The notes below the pieces were generated by a model. It saw nothing but the letters and a program-made list of their open reading frames with translations, searched no databases and was not told where the DNA came from. 64,000 nucleotides of DNA from Desulfobacteraceae bacterium (GTDB lineage Bacteria; Desulfobacterota; Desulfobacteria; Desulfobacterales; Desulfobacteraceae), in contig JADGEQ010000038.1 in the NCBI GenBank assembly GCA_016744295.1, forward strand, positions 1 to 64,000. The letters run 5' to 3'. Positions 8,446-17,270 of the stretch are shown piece after piece. The first letter of the stretch is position 1. Each line of letters begins with the position of its first letter. Position numbers and translations under genes: made by a program.

Positions 8446-9249
8446 TTATTTTGCCTCTTTGATTGCTCGGGCGGCGATGTTATCAACCACTGAAGGGAAC
8501 ATTAATTTCATCCAGCGTCCCAATTTTCCCCTGAGTGATGTGATGAGTATCCGGTCTCGTTTTTCAATGGCATTCATTATCAACACAGAACATTCGTCCG
8601 CTGTCATTATTTTTGATTCTTGCATTGGACTTTTTCCAAGGGGATTACCGGAACCGTCAAGGGCTCTTTTGTGGATTTCAGAAAGTACAAAATCAGGCGC
8701 AATCATTGTTACGGAAACGCCTGTATTTTTTAATTCTATTCTAAGTGAGTCAAAAAAACCGAACATTGCATGTTTACTGGCTGCATATGCTGTTCGGGAT
8801 GGAACGCCATTAAGTCCTGAGACACTGGAGACCGCAACTATCTGCCCCTTATTATTTTTCAAATATTTCAGGGCATAATAGGTGCAATAGACAGATCCCA
8901 AATAATTAACATTCATAATTTGGTTAAAAATCGATAAATCTTCGATCTCTTCAAATGGGGTCCAGATTGTTCTGCCGGCATTGTTAACCAATACATCAAT
9001 TTGGCCATGGGCGTTAATTGTGGATTCAATAAGGTTTTTACAGGAATCTTTATCTGTTACATCCGTTGTTATCAATAACGCACTCCCACCAAGGGTTTCA
9101 ATTTCACGCTTAAGTTCCTTTAACCGTGTCTCATTTCTTGCAGCGATAACAACTTTTGCTTGCTGGGCTGCAAATTTAAGGGATAAAGCACGACCAATTC
9201 CTTCTGAAGCACCTGTTATTATAACTACTTTATTATTAAAATTTACCAT
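8446..9249 (-). CDS. Short-chain dehydrogenase/reductase (SDR)
   Basis: This is a classical SDR of 267 residues with a Rossmann fold. The cofactor motif TGASEGIGRAL is at about residues 12-22, NNAGRTIW follows at about 89, the catalytic Ser is in VSSVSGL and the YxxxK pair in YAASKHAMF. An Arg in AARNETRL after the second strand suggests NADP(H) preference. The substrate cannot be predicted. It has a good ribosome site (AAGGGG) and faces the epimerase gene, ending 17 bases from it, with no evident shared pathway. Confidence 0.92.
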   Translation of the reverse strand: MVNFNNKVVIITGASEGIGRALSLKFAAQQAKVVIAARNETRLKELKREIETLGGSALLITTDVTDKDSCKNLIESTINAHGQIDVLVNNAGRTIWTPFEEIEDLSIFNQIMNVNYLGSVYCTYYALKYLKNNKGQIVAVSSVSGLNGVPSRTAYAASKHAMFGFFDSLRIELKNTGVSVTMIAPDFVLSEIHKRALDGSGNPLGKSPMQESKIMTADECSVLIMNAIEKRDRILITSLRGKLGRWMKLMFPSVVDNIAARAIKEAK

Positions 9250-9390
9250 TATGGTTACCCCTTTATTTTAAGGAAAATGAAAATTTTCTTTTCAAAAATC
9301 TGTTGGAAGATGAGACTCCTAAATTTAAGGTATATTGCATCTAGGGAAAAAGTTTTCAAGGACGAATATGGTTTTTGCAGGCCAGGTATC

Positions 9391-10044
9391 TTATTGGAAT
9401 TCCAATATACCAAAGAATTGGGGCAGGTGAAAATTTGGTTTTGGGAAAGTCACCTTTGACCAGGTTAACCAATGCGGATGTGAGGTTTTGTCCCCACATT
9501 TGTAAAAATTTCCCCGCCATTCAACCCGGGGCCCCGGCTGGGTCACCCGGCAGTATTTTTTCAACAAGAATAGGGGAATCGAATAGGCAACGGTCCATTT
9601 AACAGGGAAGTTTATTTCAGGATTAACAATTTTGGGCAAGGAATGGACAACTTTTATCTTATTGCAGTCGCTCTTTGGGATGACGACCCTGTTTTTGTCC
9701 TGCCCCGGCTGGAAATGGAACAGCATGGTTCCTCCGCAATTCATTTCAAGATTGAAGTAGCCCTCGGACACCGCATTCGGTGTAAAAAAAAATTCAACAC
9801 AACTGTCCTCCCAAACATTATCCTGATGCTCTGCTGCAACTGCCCGAACATATCTGTCCTTCACCTGAAACATCAGATATAGAGCCTTTTCATCATAAGC
9901 AATTTTTACCATTGTTTCTGGAAAATGGTCAGGTTTCTCTCCCATATAATTTTGGATAGGTTCAGGTGAGATCTCTTGCCACAACGATTTGTTCCAGACT
10001 TCATCATTTACCGGAATTATTTTTTTTGCAATTTTACAGCGCAT
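9391..10044 (-). CDS. CBM9-like (carbohydrate-binding family 9-type, DOMON fold) protein
   Basis: The 217-residue protein resembles stand-alone family 9-like carbohydrate-binding proteins. It contains KIAYDEKALYLMFQVKDRYV, the VWEDSCVEFFF core motif and a C-terminal end with HWLTWSKVTFPKPNFHLPQF, where the family has a conserved W-x-x-x-FHxPxxFG pattern. There is no signal peptide or catalytic domain. In enzymes this module binds sugar chain ends; the role of the free-standing cytoplasmic form is unknown. It is transcribed towards the SDR gene, 141 bases away, possibly in one unit. Confidence 0.8.
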   Translation of the reverse strand: MRCKIAKKIIPVNDEVWNKSLWQEISPEPIQNYMGEKPDHFPETMVKIAYDEKALYLMFQVKDRYVRAVAAEHQDNVWEDSCVEFFFTPNAVSEGYFNLEMNCGGTMLFHFQPGQDKNRVVIPKSDCNKIKVVHSLPKIVNPEINFPVKWTVAYSIPLFLLKKYCRVTQPGPRVEWRGNFYKCGDKTSHPHWLTWSKVTFPKPNFHLPQFFGILEFQ

Positions 10045-10271
10045 GGGTTGCTTTCTTTCTGGCGTATAACAATACTTATTCCTTAAGACCTTTAAAGAAT
10101 AGCAGATACAAAAAAAATAACAAGAAAAGGATTTATGGGGAACAAGGCCGGATTTGAAAAAAAATGAACCTGATCTTTATTGAAAATAAAAGAGATGGGA
10201 TCTTTCTTGTCTTTTGTTGTTCAATAATCTATATTTTTACATCCGTCTAATACGGTAAAGGGGAAAAATTC

Positions 10272-10829
10272 ATGAAAAAAATTCTATTTGTTGCGATATT
10301 GATTTTATGCTGCGCCGGTTTTGTATCTGGTTCAAATGAGGAAACAACTAGGGAATCTCTTGAACCTGTGAATATCGATTTTGGGGAACAAGAACAAATC
10401 TTCCGGCAAAGCATTCCATCCATTGCAAACCAGTTTATCGGTATTCCCTATGAACTTGGGGGGAATCCCCAAAAAACCGGGACATCGGACAATTCCTATC
10501 TTTTTTTCTCCATTTATGCCATGGCTGCACAAAAATCGGGATTGTCTTACAAAGGATATCTTCCCATGGCCCATCTATTACCCCGGACCAGAGAAGTGAA
10601 CAAAAATGATCTGAAAAACGGGGATCTCATTGTTTTAAATGACAACCACGCCGCCATGATCTATTGGATTGACGACACCCAAAAAATGTATTTTATCTAT
10701 GCATCGGAAAAACGGCAGCAAATTATCGCCTTTAACAGCGATAATCCCGTATACCAGGCCTATTGGCTGGAAAATTTTAAGGGTTTTTACAGGGTATCAG
10801 AGGCGATGCTGACACATTCTCCCAGATAA
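10272..10829 (+). CDS. Exported NlpC/P60-like protein lacking the catalytic cysteine
   Basis: The 185-residue protein has a signal peptide (MKKILFVAILILCCAGFVSG). The mature part follows the NlpC/P60 layout: IANQFIGIPYELGG where active enzymes have the entry strand and YxxGG, then TSDNSYLFF in place of the usual DCSGF block, then KNGDLIVLNDNHAAMIYWI with a His at about 126 where the catalytic His sits. Asn74 occupies the cysteine position, so peptidase activity is unlikely. A binding role in the envelope is inferred. The fold assignment rests on motif order and should be checked by structure prediction. It stands alone, with GGTAAAGGGG as ribosome site. Confidence 0.6.
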   Translation: MKKILFVAILILCCAGFVSGSNEETTRESLEPVNIDFGEQEQIFRQSIPSIANQFIGIPYELGGNPQKTGTSDNSYLFFSIYAMAAQKSGLSYKGYLPMAHLLPRTREVNKNDLKNGDLIVLNDNHAAMIYWIDDTQKMYFIYASEKRQQIIAFNSDNPVYQAYWLENFKGFYRVSEAMLTHSPR

Positions 10830-10949
10830 AATTAACCCGGGCCGACACTTTCTTCCTGTCCATTGCAGTTTCAATCATTTAGGATATTCAACTAAAGGAG
10901 AATTCGCAATCAGCATACTCTCTGTTCAATGAGGTTGGTGATATGATTT

Positions 10950-11924
10950 TTAATGCGAAATGTTATCTTTTGAAATCGAGTCCAAGGTTTTTTCAGCGCC
11001 GGGCCTGGATTCAAACTTCGGCCTGGATTCATGATTGGTAATCACAATGCCTGAAAAAATAAGCACCATGGAGAAAAAATGAAGGATGCCCATGGTTTCA
11101 TTCAAAAATAAATACCCCAGAAACCCGCTGAACAGAGGCAGGGTGTAATAGACCATACCGGCCTTGGAGGGACCCAGGGTGACGATGGCCTGGTTCCAGA
11201 GCACAAAGGCGCACAAAGAAGCGAAGATCCCAACATAGAGGATGGCTGGGATGGTGGTTTGATTTAAAAGATCCCCATGGACCTGGCTCTGCTCCCAGAC
11301 AAAAAAAGGCAATAAAAAGATAAGCCCCATAACAAAACAGGTAAATTGAAGGGAGTACACACTGATTCCCCCGGGTTTGCGTTTTAACAAAAGGCTGTAA
11401 ATGGCAAAAAGAACTGAGGCTGCCAGCATCCACAGATCACCAACAGCAAAGGAAATATTCATCAGAGTGGAAGGTGCCCCCCTGGTGATAAGAAACACAA
11501 CCCCTGTAAAAACCAGAATAACCCCTGTCCCCTTTTTAATACAAAGGGCTTCCTGGAAAAAAAATCTTGAAAAAATCATAATAAAAATGGGAAAGGTAAT
11601 GGCAATAAGCGACAGGTTCATGGCCGTTGTGGTATGGCCGGCAATATAGATAAAGGTATTAAAACAGGTGACCCCAATAAAAGAGGTGATGCAAAAATAA
11701 ACCAGGTGCTGACGGACTAGGGGCCACTCCCGGATCATCCCCTTGATGGCAAAGGGGGTAAAAACCAGGACTGCTGTCATCCACCTGAAAAATGCCAGAC
11801 TGACAGGGGGGATATGATCACTTAGCCCCCTTGCAACGATAAAATTTCCTGACCATATGGCAGTGGCTCCCAGGGCGAACAAGTATCCAGTTGCAATGGA
11901 ATAATGATGAGATTTTCCGGTCAT
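10950..11924 (-). CDS. EamA-family (DMT superfamily) transporter
   Basis: This is a 324-residue integral membrane protein with ten predicted hydrophobic segments arranged as two EamA repeats (about residues 12-148 and 165-300). The first repeat shows GATAIWSGNFIVARGL and the second SFAVGDLWMLAASVLFAIYS with NQAIVTLGPSKAGMVYYTLP, as in family members. These proteins export amino acids or other metabolites; the substrate is not predictable. The start is supported by AAGGGAGAAGG. The C-terminus carries a repeated ESRP-KF-ESRP stretch from an 18-bp tandem duplication. Confidence 0.92.
   Translation of the reverse strand: MTGKSHHYSIATGYLFALGATAIWSGNFIVARGLSDHIPPVSLAFFRWMTAVLVFTPFAIKGMIREWPLVRQHLVYFCITSFIGVTCFNTFIYIAGHTTTAMNLSLIAITFPIFIMIFSRFFFQEALCIKKGTGVILVFTGVVFLITRGAPSTLMNISFAVGDLWMLAASVLFAIYSLLLKRKPGGISVYSLQFTCFVMGLIFLLPFFVWEQSQVHGDLLNQTTIPAILYVGIFASLCAFVLWNQAIVTLGPSKAGMVYYTLPLFSGFLGYLFLNETMGILHFFSMVLIFSGIVITNHESRPKFESRPGAEKTLDSISKDNISH
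11002..11037 (-). repeat. 18-bp tandem duplication in the EamA C-terminus
   Basis: Two units at 11002-11019 and 11020-11037 share the 11 bases ggcctggattc. Read on the minus strand they give the repeated ESRP residues near the end of the transporter. Confidence 0.65.
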
Positions 11925-12129
11925 GGTCCTTCTCCCTTATTTTTAGATTTCCTCTGTTATGGAAAATTTTAAAGGGAAAATAAAGCGACAGATTATAGAA
12001 AAAAAAAGGGGTACAGTTGAGAAAAACAACACTGATTTCAAAAAATTAAAACTGATTTAGTGCTTGACTTGACCCCTTTATTTTCATATGAAAAAAAGAG
12101 TTGATTACTCCTTCTCGTTTCATTGGTAT

Positions 12130-12157
12130 CTCATATTCAGCAACTCATATTCAGCAC
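12130..12157. repeat. 14-bp direct tandem repeat
   Basis: The unit ctcatattcagca occurs at 12130 and again at 12144, differing only in the last base. It lies in the 285-base non-coding gap (11925-12209), where otherwise only AT-rich sequence and a distant aaaggggt/accccttt pair are seen. Confidence 0.85.
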
Positions 12158-12209
12158 CTAGGTTTCAGAAAATAGGATTCATCAAATATGATTTAATTAG
12201 GAATAATCC

Positions 12210-12506
12210 ATGAATGAAACTAAAACCAGCCTTTTATCACAGCCTCCCGGTGACAAGTTTACCATCCGCTGTTCTAGATTGGGTCACCAGATCAATTTTT
12301 CCTATTGTCGTTCTGAAAACCATGGGCTTCCCTGCTTTAAAACTCTTGATTGCTGGTACACCCATTTTGATGTACAGGCTTTTCTTGGGGATCAACTAAC
12401 ACAAACCGATTTTAAAAATCTGGTCCAGAACAAAATTCCATCCAAAATTCTTTCCCTGCTTGACCTGATCGAACAGGCCAAGCAAAGCAAAGAAGAATCC
12501 AGTTGA
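12210..12506 (+). CDS. Small cysteine-bearing protein of unknown function
   Basis: The 98-residue protein is not recognised. It carries cysteines spaced as RCSRLGH, SYCRSEN, LPCFKTL and DCWYTHF, which suggests metal or Fe-S binding, and an acidic C-terminal helix (LLDLIEQAKQSKEE). Start ATG 12210 follows AGGAAT. Its stop overlaps the TTG start of the ATPase gene by four bases, so the two are translationally coupled and probably work together. Confidence 0.7.
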   Translation: MNETKTSLLSQPPGDKFTIRCSRLGHQINFSYCRSENHGLPCFKTLDCWYTHFDVQAFLGDQLTQTDFKNLVQNKIPSKILSLLDLIEQAKQSKEESS

Positions 12507-13222
12507 TTTATCTGAAACAGGTCAATATTCATTCTGATAATTTTCCGGTCCGGGAGGGCTATCCCTTTGGGATGAAAATTTTGCATCACACCGATTTTAT
12601 TGAATTCAATAGCGGGATCACTTTTTTTATCGGCGAAAACGGCACTGGTAAATCAACCCTGCTCAAGGCCCTGGCCATCAAAAGCGGTATTCATATCTGG
12701 CAAAATGAATTTAATTTAAGGGTAAAAAAAAATCCCCATGAAGATCTTCTGTATGAACATATCACACTTCAATGGGAAAAGGGTCCGGTACCGGGATCAT
12801 ACTTTGGGTCCCAGATATTTTCCCACTTTGCGAAAAACCTTGAAGAATGGGCTCTCAATGATCCGGGTATGTTGCAATATTTCGGGGGAAAATCTTTGAT
12901 TGCCCAATCCCATGGCCAGTCACTTCTGTCCTATTTTTTTTCCAGATATAAATTAAAGGGCTTATATTTTCTTGATGAACCGGAGACAGCCTTGTCCCCC
13001 TCTTCCTTGATTGATCTTTTAAATCTGCTGATCCGAATAAACAAAATGGGGCATGCCCAATTTATTATCGCCACCCACTCTCCTTTTTTGATGGCCTGCC
13101 CTGATTCCCAAATTTATACCTTTGGTGAAAATAATATTTATCAAATGGATTATAAAGAATGCCGGCATTACAAGCTTTATAAAGATTTTATGGACAATCC
13201 AGATGAATTCATAAGCAAGTAA
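12503..13222 (+). CDS. Predicted ATPase, AAA/ABC-like (COG3910 type)
   Basis: This is a 239-residue stand-alone P-loop ATPase. Walker A is FFIGENGTGKSTLLKALA, followed by SHGQSLLSYFFSRYKLKG as the signature-like part, Walker B is LYFLDEPETALSP and a C-terminal H-loop reads FIIATHSPFLMACP. This layout fits the AAA_21/COG3910 predicted ATPases, which are RecF/ABC-like and have no membrane partner. The biological role is unknown. The gene starts with TTG at 12503 inside the stop of the cysteine-bearing gene, forming a two-gene unit. Confidence 0.85.
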   Translation: MIYLKQVNIHSDNFPVREGYPFGMKILHHTDFIEFNSGITFFIGENGTGKSTLLKALAIKSGIHIWQNEFNLRVKKNPHEDLLYEHITLQWEKGPVPGSYFGSQIFSHFAKNLEEWALNDPGMLQYFGGKSLIAQSHGQSLLSYFFSRYKLKGLYFLDEPETALSPSSLIDLLNLLIRINKMGHAQFIIATHSPFLMACPDSQIYTFGENNIYQMDYKECRHYKLYKDFMDNPDEFISK

Positions 13223-13286
13223 TATTGCTTTTTAAAAAGCAGTTCCCCTGGGAGTCCCGGTTCGGTCAGGTGCAATCAATTCACTT

Positions 13287-13322
13287 ATTACCCCAATGAT
13301 TACCCCAATGATTACCCCAAGG
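13287..13322. repeat. 12-bp tandem repeat, three units, before trpB2
   Basis: attaccccaatg is repeated at 13287 and 13299, with attaccccaagg at 13311. The last unit runs into the ribosome site of the TrpB2 gene. The repeat is in frame with that gene and creates spurious upstream start codons. Confidence 0.85.
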
Positions 13323-13334
13323 AAAGGAGGAGTT

Positions 13335-14708
13335 ATGAGAATCAGAAAGTATTTGCTACCGGAAAATGAGATGCCCCGTCAATGGTACAACATCATGGCA
13401 GACCTGCCCAATGGAATGGAACCCCCTCTTCATCCGGGCACGGGACAACCCTGCGGTCCTGAGGATCTGGCCCCTATTTTTCCCATGAATCTCATTGAAC
13501 AGGAAGTGAGCACCCAGAGATGGATTGATATCCCCGAAGAAATCCTGGATAAATATGCCATCTGGCGCCCTTCTCCCCTTTTCCGGGCCCATTCTCTTGA
13601 ACGAGCTCTGGATACACCGGCAAAGATCTATTATAAACATGAAGGGGTGAGTCCCGCCGGAAGTCACAAACCCAATACCGCCATTGCCCAGGCCTATTAT
13701 AACAAAGTGGCCGGCACCCAAAAAATCATCACGGAAACAGGAGCCGGACAATGGGGGAGCAGTCTTGCCATGTGCTGCTCTTTTTTTGGTCTTGAATGCA
13801 AGGTGTTCATGGTAAAAATTTCGTACAATCAAAAGCCCTACCGTAGGCTGATGATGGAAACCTGGGGGGCCAATTGCACCGCAAGTCCGAGCAGTGAAAC
13901 AAAGGCGGGTCGGTCCATATTGGAAAAAGATCCAGATTCTCCGGGCAGTCTGGGCATGGCCATCAGCGAAGCCGTTGAAGAAGCGGTTACCACTGAGAAC
14001 GCCAAATACGCCCTGGGAAGTGTTCTCAACCATGTCATGATCCACCAGAGTATCATCGGGCTGGAAGCAAAGAAACAAATGGAAATGACAGGGGATTATC
14101 CAGACGTCATCATCGGCAGTGCCGGTGGCGGAAGTAATTTTGCAGGTCTTGCCTTCCCCTTTGCCCTGGATAAAATAAACGGAAAAGAGATTGATATCAT
14201 TGCAGTGGAGCCAACTTCCTGCCCCACCCTCACCCGGGGCCCCTTTGCCTATGATTTCGGGGACACCGTCCAGATGACACCGCTGTTACCCATGTATACC
14301 CTGGGTCATAATTTTGTCCCGGCCCCCATCCATGCCGGCGGCCTGCGGTACCACGGCATGGCCCCCCTTGTCAGCCAACTGATTCTGGACGGTATTGTCC
14401 GGGCCGAATCCATCCAGCAGCTTGAAACCTTTAACGCTGGCATGACCTTTGCCCGGTCCGAAGGATACATTTCTGCTCCCGAATGCAACCATGCCGTTGC
14501 CATGGCAATTCGGGAAGCCCTGAAAGCCAAGGAGGAAGGAAAAGAAAAAACCATCCTCTTTAACTGGTCCGGCCACGGGTTGGTTGATCTGGGGGCCTAT
14601 GAATCATTTTTCAGGGGAAAACTTGCCGACCATGAGCTGCCCCAGGAACAAATTGATATGGCATTAAAGGATCTTGAACCCTTGCCCAAACCCAGGCAAG
14701 CACCCTGA
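13335..14708 (+). CDS. trpB: Tryptophan synthase beta-like protein, TrpB2 type
   Basis: This is a PLP enzyme of 457 residues that condenses indole with serine to tryptophan. ATG 13335 is chosen because AAAGGAGGAG directly precedes it. The length and the N-terminal ENEMPRQWYNIMADLP mark the TrpB2 subclass rather than TrpB1, which is shorter. PLP Lys112 lies in AGSHKPNTA and the phosphate loop is GSAGGGSNFAG. The C-terminal HGLVDLGAYE also fits. TrpB2 enzymes usually do not form the tight TrpA complex and may use free indole. It is about 17 kb from trpEGDCF and is followed by a strong hairpin, so it is transcribed alone. Confidence 0.92.
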   Translation: MRIRKYLLPENEMPRQWYNIMADLPNGMEPPLHPGTGQPCGPEDLAPIFPMNLIEQEVSTQRWIDIPEEILDKYAIWRPSPLFRAHSLERALDTPAKIYYKHEGVSPAGSHKPNTAIAQAYYNKVAGTQKIITETGAGQWGSSLAMCCSFFGLECKVFMVKISYNQKPYRRLMMETWGANCTASPSSETKAGRSILEKDPDSPGSLGMAISEAVEEAVTTENAKYALGSVLNHVMIHQSIIGLEAKKQMEMTGDYPDVIIGSAGGGSNFAGLAFPFALDKINGKEIDIIAVEPTSCPTLTRGPFAYDFGDTVQMTPLLPMYTLGHNFVPAPIHAGGLRYHGMAPLVSQLILDGIVRAESIQQLETFNAGMTFARSEGYISAPECNHAVAMAIREALKAKEEGKEKTILFNWSGHGLVDLGAYESFFRGKLADHELPQEQIDMALKDLEPLPKPRQAP

Positions 14709-14720
14709 CTTTACATGTTT

Positions 14721-14759
14721 CACCATGAAGGGTATGAAGAAACCATACCCTTCATGGTG
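14721..14759. terminator. Bidirectional terminator hairpin
   Basis: A perfect 16-bp stem (14721-14736 with 14744-14759, arms CACCATGAAGGGTATG) closes a 7-base loop. It lies between the convergent trpB2 and aminotransferase genes. There is no long T-run. Confidence 0.75.
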
Positions 14760-14787
14760 GATTATTCAGCTTGAATCTAGGTCTTGC

Positions 14788-15960
14788 TTATCTTATACAG
14801 TCAATGGCTTTTTTAAATCCTTCAAAAGATCCCTTGATGATTTTTTCCGGTACGGCATAGGAAAGCCGAAAATGTCCGGGACCGCCAAAACCGGTTCCCG
14901 GAACCGCCAATATGTTTTGTTCCTTTAGGATACCGACAAATTTTATATCGTTTTCAATGGGACTTTTGGGAAAAAGATAAAAGGCACCTTCGGGTACGGC
15001 AAATTCATACCCGGCTGCGAAAAGTCCTTCACAGAACATGTCCCTGCGGTTTTTGTAAATATCAATATCCACGGTGACCCCCTGGAGCTGTCCTACCACC
15101 TGCTGGAAAAGGGCCGGCGCATTCACATACATCATGGTATTGGTCACCCCGGCTGCCCCGGCAATCATGGCTGCATCCTCGGCTTTAGGATGAACGGCAA
15201 GATATCCGATTCTCTCCCCTGCCAGGGACAACTCCTTGGAGTAGGAGGTAAGCATAATGGTATGGGGATATGCGTCAAATACAGATGGCACCTCCACCCC
15301 ATAGACAATCTTTCGATAGGGTTCATCGGAAATCAGGTAAATGCGTTTGCCAAATTTTTGGCTGGCCTCCTCAAGAAGGATTCCCAGGCTCCCAAGTTCT
15401 TCTTTTGTATATACAACTCCGGTGGGATTGTTGGGAGAATTAATCAGCATGACCCGGGTGTTTTTGGTGATGGACGCTTTGATCCCCTCCAAATCCAGGT
15501 GAAAATCAGGGAGGGTGGGTGCGGTTTTCAGATTGGCACCGGCCACAAAGGCATACTGATTATAACCGACAAAATAGGGAGCTGGTACCAGAATATCTTC
15601 CCCTGGATTCAGCAATGCCCTGAGGGTATCATTTAAAGCCCCTGCGGCTCCAACGGTCATCACAATCAGATCCTGGGTAAGCCCCACCTTAAATTCCTTA
15701 TTCAGGTAATCGGCTAGGGCCTTTCGAACATGGGGATACCCCGGGTTGGACATATACCCGTGGGAGGTATTTTCATTGTTGATCAGTTCCAGCAAAACCT
15801 GTTTGACGGCAGGAGGCGGAGGAACGTCCGGGTTTCCAAGTGAAAAATCAAATACATTGTCAGGGCCTAGCTTTTCTCTAAGCCTTGCTCCCTCTTCAAA
15901 CATTTTCCGGATCATGGATGCGGATTCCACCATTTTTACCATTTTATCTGCTATGGGCAT
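14788..15960 (-). CDS. PLP-dependent aminotransferase, class I (AspC/AlaT-like)
   Basis: This is a fold-type I aminotransferase of 390 residues. The PLP lysine lies in SYSKELSLAGERIGY, the substrate-binding Asn in INSPNNPTGVVY and the Arg in HFRLSYAVPE. DEPYRK carries the Asp that pairs with the cofactor nitrogen. It moves amino groups between an amino acid and a keto acid; aspartate or alanine are common for this group but specificity is not visible. The start is backed by GGAGGAAAA. It is convergent with trpB2, separated by the hairpin. Confidence 0.92.
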   Translation of the reverse strand: MPIADKMVKMVESASMIRKMFEEGARLREKLGPDNVFDFSLGNPDVPPPPAVKQVLLELINNENTSHGYMSNPGYPHVRKALADYLNKEFKVGLTQDLIVMTVGAAGALNDTLRALLNPGEDILVPAPYFVGYNQYAFVAGANLKTAPTLPDFHLDLEGIKASITKNTRVMLINSPNNPTGVVYTKEELGSLGILLEEASQKFGKRIYLISDEPYRKIVYGVEVPSVFDAYPHTIMLTSYSKELSLAGERIGYLAVHPKAEDAAMIAGAAGVTNTMMYVNAPALFQQVVGQLQGVTVDIDIYKNRRDMFCEGLFAAGYEFAVPEGAFYLFPKSPIENDIKFVGILKEQNILAVPGTGFGGPGHFRLSYAVPEKIIKGSFEGFKKAIDCIR

Positions 15961-16184
15961 AAAATTTTCCTCCGAAATCGTGGGTTTAAATAGCTACCAC
16001 CATACCCTAAATTTTCCAGGATGAAAACACCCCTTTGCAACCCAAAATCCATTGTTAATTTTTAAGAAGCGGGTGCCGTACAATATAGAAAAATTAGGAT
16101 GCAACAAATTAAACATTGATTTTTTTTTAAAAAAGTATCATTAATTTCTTGTACACCATCTTTTTGAAAGGACTCCACATATCA

Positions 16185-16526
16185 GTGAATAATAATTGCG
16201 AAAGTAAAGAACCAATGAATTTACGAAGCGAGGCCAGAACAGAAAGTGAGGCAAATGCGAGTGTGGAATTTCAACCCGGGGATAATACATTGGCATATCG
16301 CTTTAAACTAAAGGATTTTTCCTCCGGGGGATTTGGTATACTGGTACGTAAAGACTCCAAGGTGCTTGAGCATATCAACCCGGGTGATGTGCTTACAATG
16401 ACCTATCATCCGGACAGGGTCACCAGCAATCCCATCCCCCATAATACCCAAATAAAACATATTTCAGAACCAGAGCATGGAAAACATATAGATCATATGG
16501 TGGTCGGGCTTTTGATTCTTGAATAG
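16185..16526 (+). CDS. PilZ-like domain protein
   Basis: A small protein of 113 residues if started at GTG 16185 (AAAGGA upstream); ATG 16215 is an alternative, giving 103. The layout is PilZ-like: an N-terminal NLRSEARTESEANASVEF with arginines, then a beta-barrel with RFKLKDFSSGGFGIL, which resembles the D/NxSxxG second motif of c-di-GMP-binding PilZ domains. The RxxxR motif is not canonical, so binding of c-di-GMP is uncertain. It ends 11 bases before the CAAX-protease-like gene, so the two are probably co-transcribed. Confidence 0.65.
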   Translation: MNNNCESKEPMNLRSEARTESEANASVEFQPGDNTLAYRFKLKDFSSGGFGILVRKDSKVLEHINPGDVLTMTYHPDRVTSNPIPHNTQIKHISEPEHGKHIDHMVVGLLILE

Positions 16527-16537
16527 GGTGAATTTCC

Positions 16538-17197
16538 ATGCCGGATTCTAAACCGAAAACAAGCATTAGCGAATTTTTCCCCTATGTGGTGCCGTTTCTT
16601 GTTTTTGCCGGTTTCTCCTATCTGATACCAATATTTGATTTATCCAAAATCCTTGTATATCCAGCCAAAACATTGTCGGTGATGGCCTTGCTGTTTTTCT
16701 ATTGGCCCAGGATAAAGCATGAAATTAAGGTGGTTCTTGATTTAAATGCCGTAATGGCAGGCATCGCTGTTTTCATCATCTGGATAGGAGTTGAAAATCA
16801 TTATCCCAAACTTGGCCCTGGCTCATTTTTTAACCCATTTGAACTGGTTGAAGGACCCCATGCATACCTTCTCATGGGTATTCGTCTCTTTGGTTCGGTT
16901 CTGATTTTTCCGGTCATGGAAGAATTATTTTGGCGCTCTTTTGGCCTGCGATTTCTTATTGATACCAACTTTAAACGATATTCCCTGGGCAGCTTTACCT
17001 GGTTTTCCTTTATTTTTGTTTCTATTGCCTTTGGATTTGAGCACCATCGATGGCTGCCTGGAATTTTTGCCGGATTTTTTTATGCCATACTTCTCTATCA
17101 AAAGAAAAATTTGTTTTCACCCATCCTGGCCCATGGGGTCACCAATTCTCTTTTGGGGATTTATGTGATAGCAAACAGGGAATGGGGATTATGGTAA
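16538..17197 (+). CDS. CAAX prenyl-protease-related membrane protein (CPBP; PEP-CTERM-associated type)
   Basis: This is an intramembrane protease-like protein of 219 residues with about six to seven hydrophobic segments. The conserved CPBP motifs are present: MEELFWRSFGLR with Glu128-Glu129 and Arg133, FGFEHHRW, and HGVTNSLLGIYV with its His and Asn. Length and sequence style match the CAAX-protease-related family TIGR03008, which is known to co-occur with exosortase/PEP-CTERM systems. That is notable because two PEP-CTERM-type proteins lie at 55850 and 57992. No exosortase gene is in the window, so the functional link is inference. Confidence 0.8.
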   Translation: MPDSKPKTSISEFFPYVVPFLVFAGFSYLIPIFDLSKILVYPAKTLSVMALLFFYWPRIKHEIKVVLDLNAVMAGIAVFIIWIGVENHYPKLGPGSFFNPFELVEGPHAYLLMGIRLFGSVLIFPVMEELFWRSFGLRFLIDTNFKRYSLGSFTWFSFIFVSIAFGFEHHRWLPGIFAGFFYAILLYQKKNLFSPILAHGVTNSLLGIYVIANREWGLW

Positions 17198-17270
17198 ACA
17201 ATAATGGCGCAATGGATGGCGTTTTAATAGAACTCTTTCATTAATTCATATGGCTAGTGTATTCATGACC

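Noticed and set aside
11925..12209. aaaggggt/accccttt pair as a terminator or regulatory hairpin
   Set aside because: The arms are about 60 bases apart with no supporting structure or T-run.
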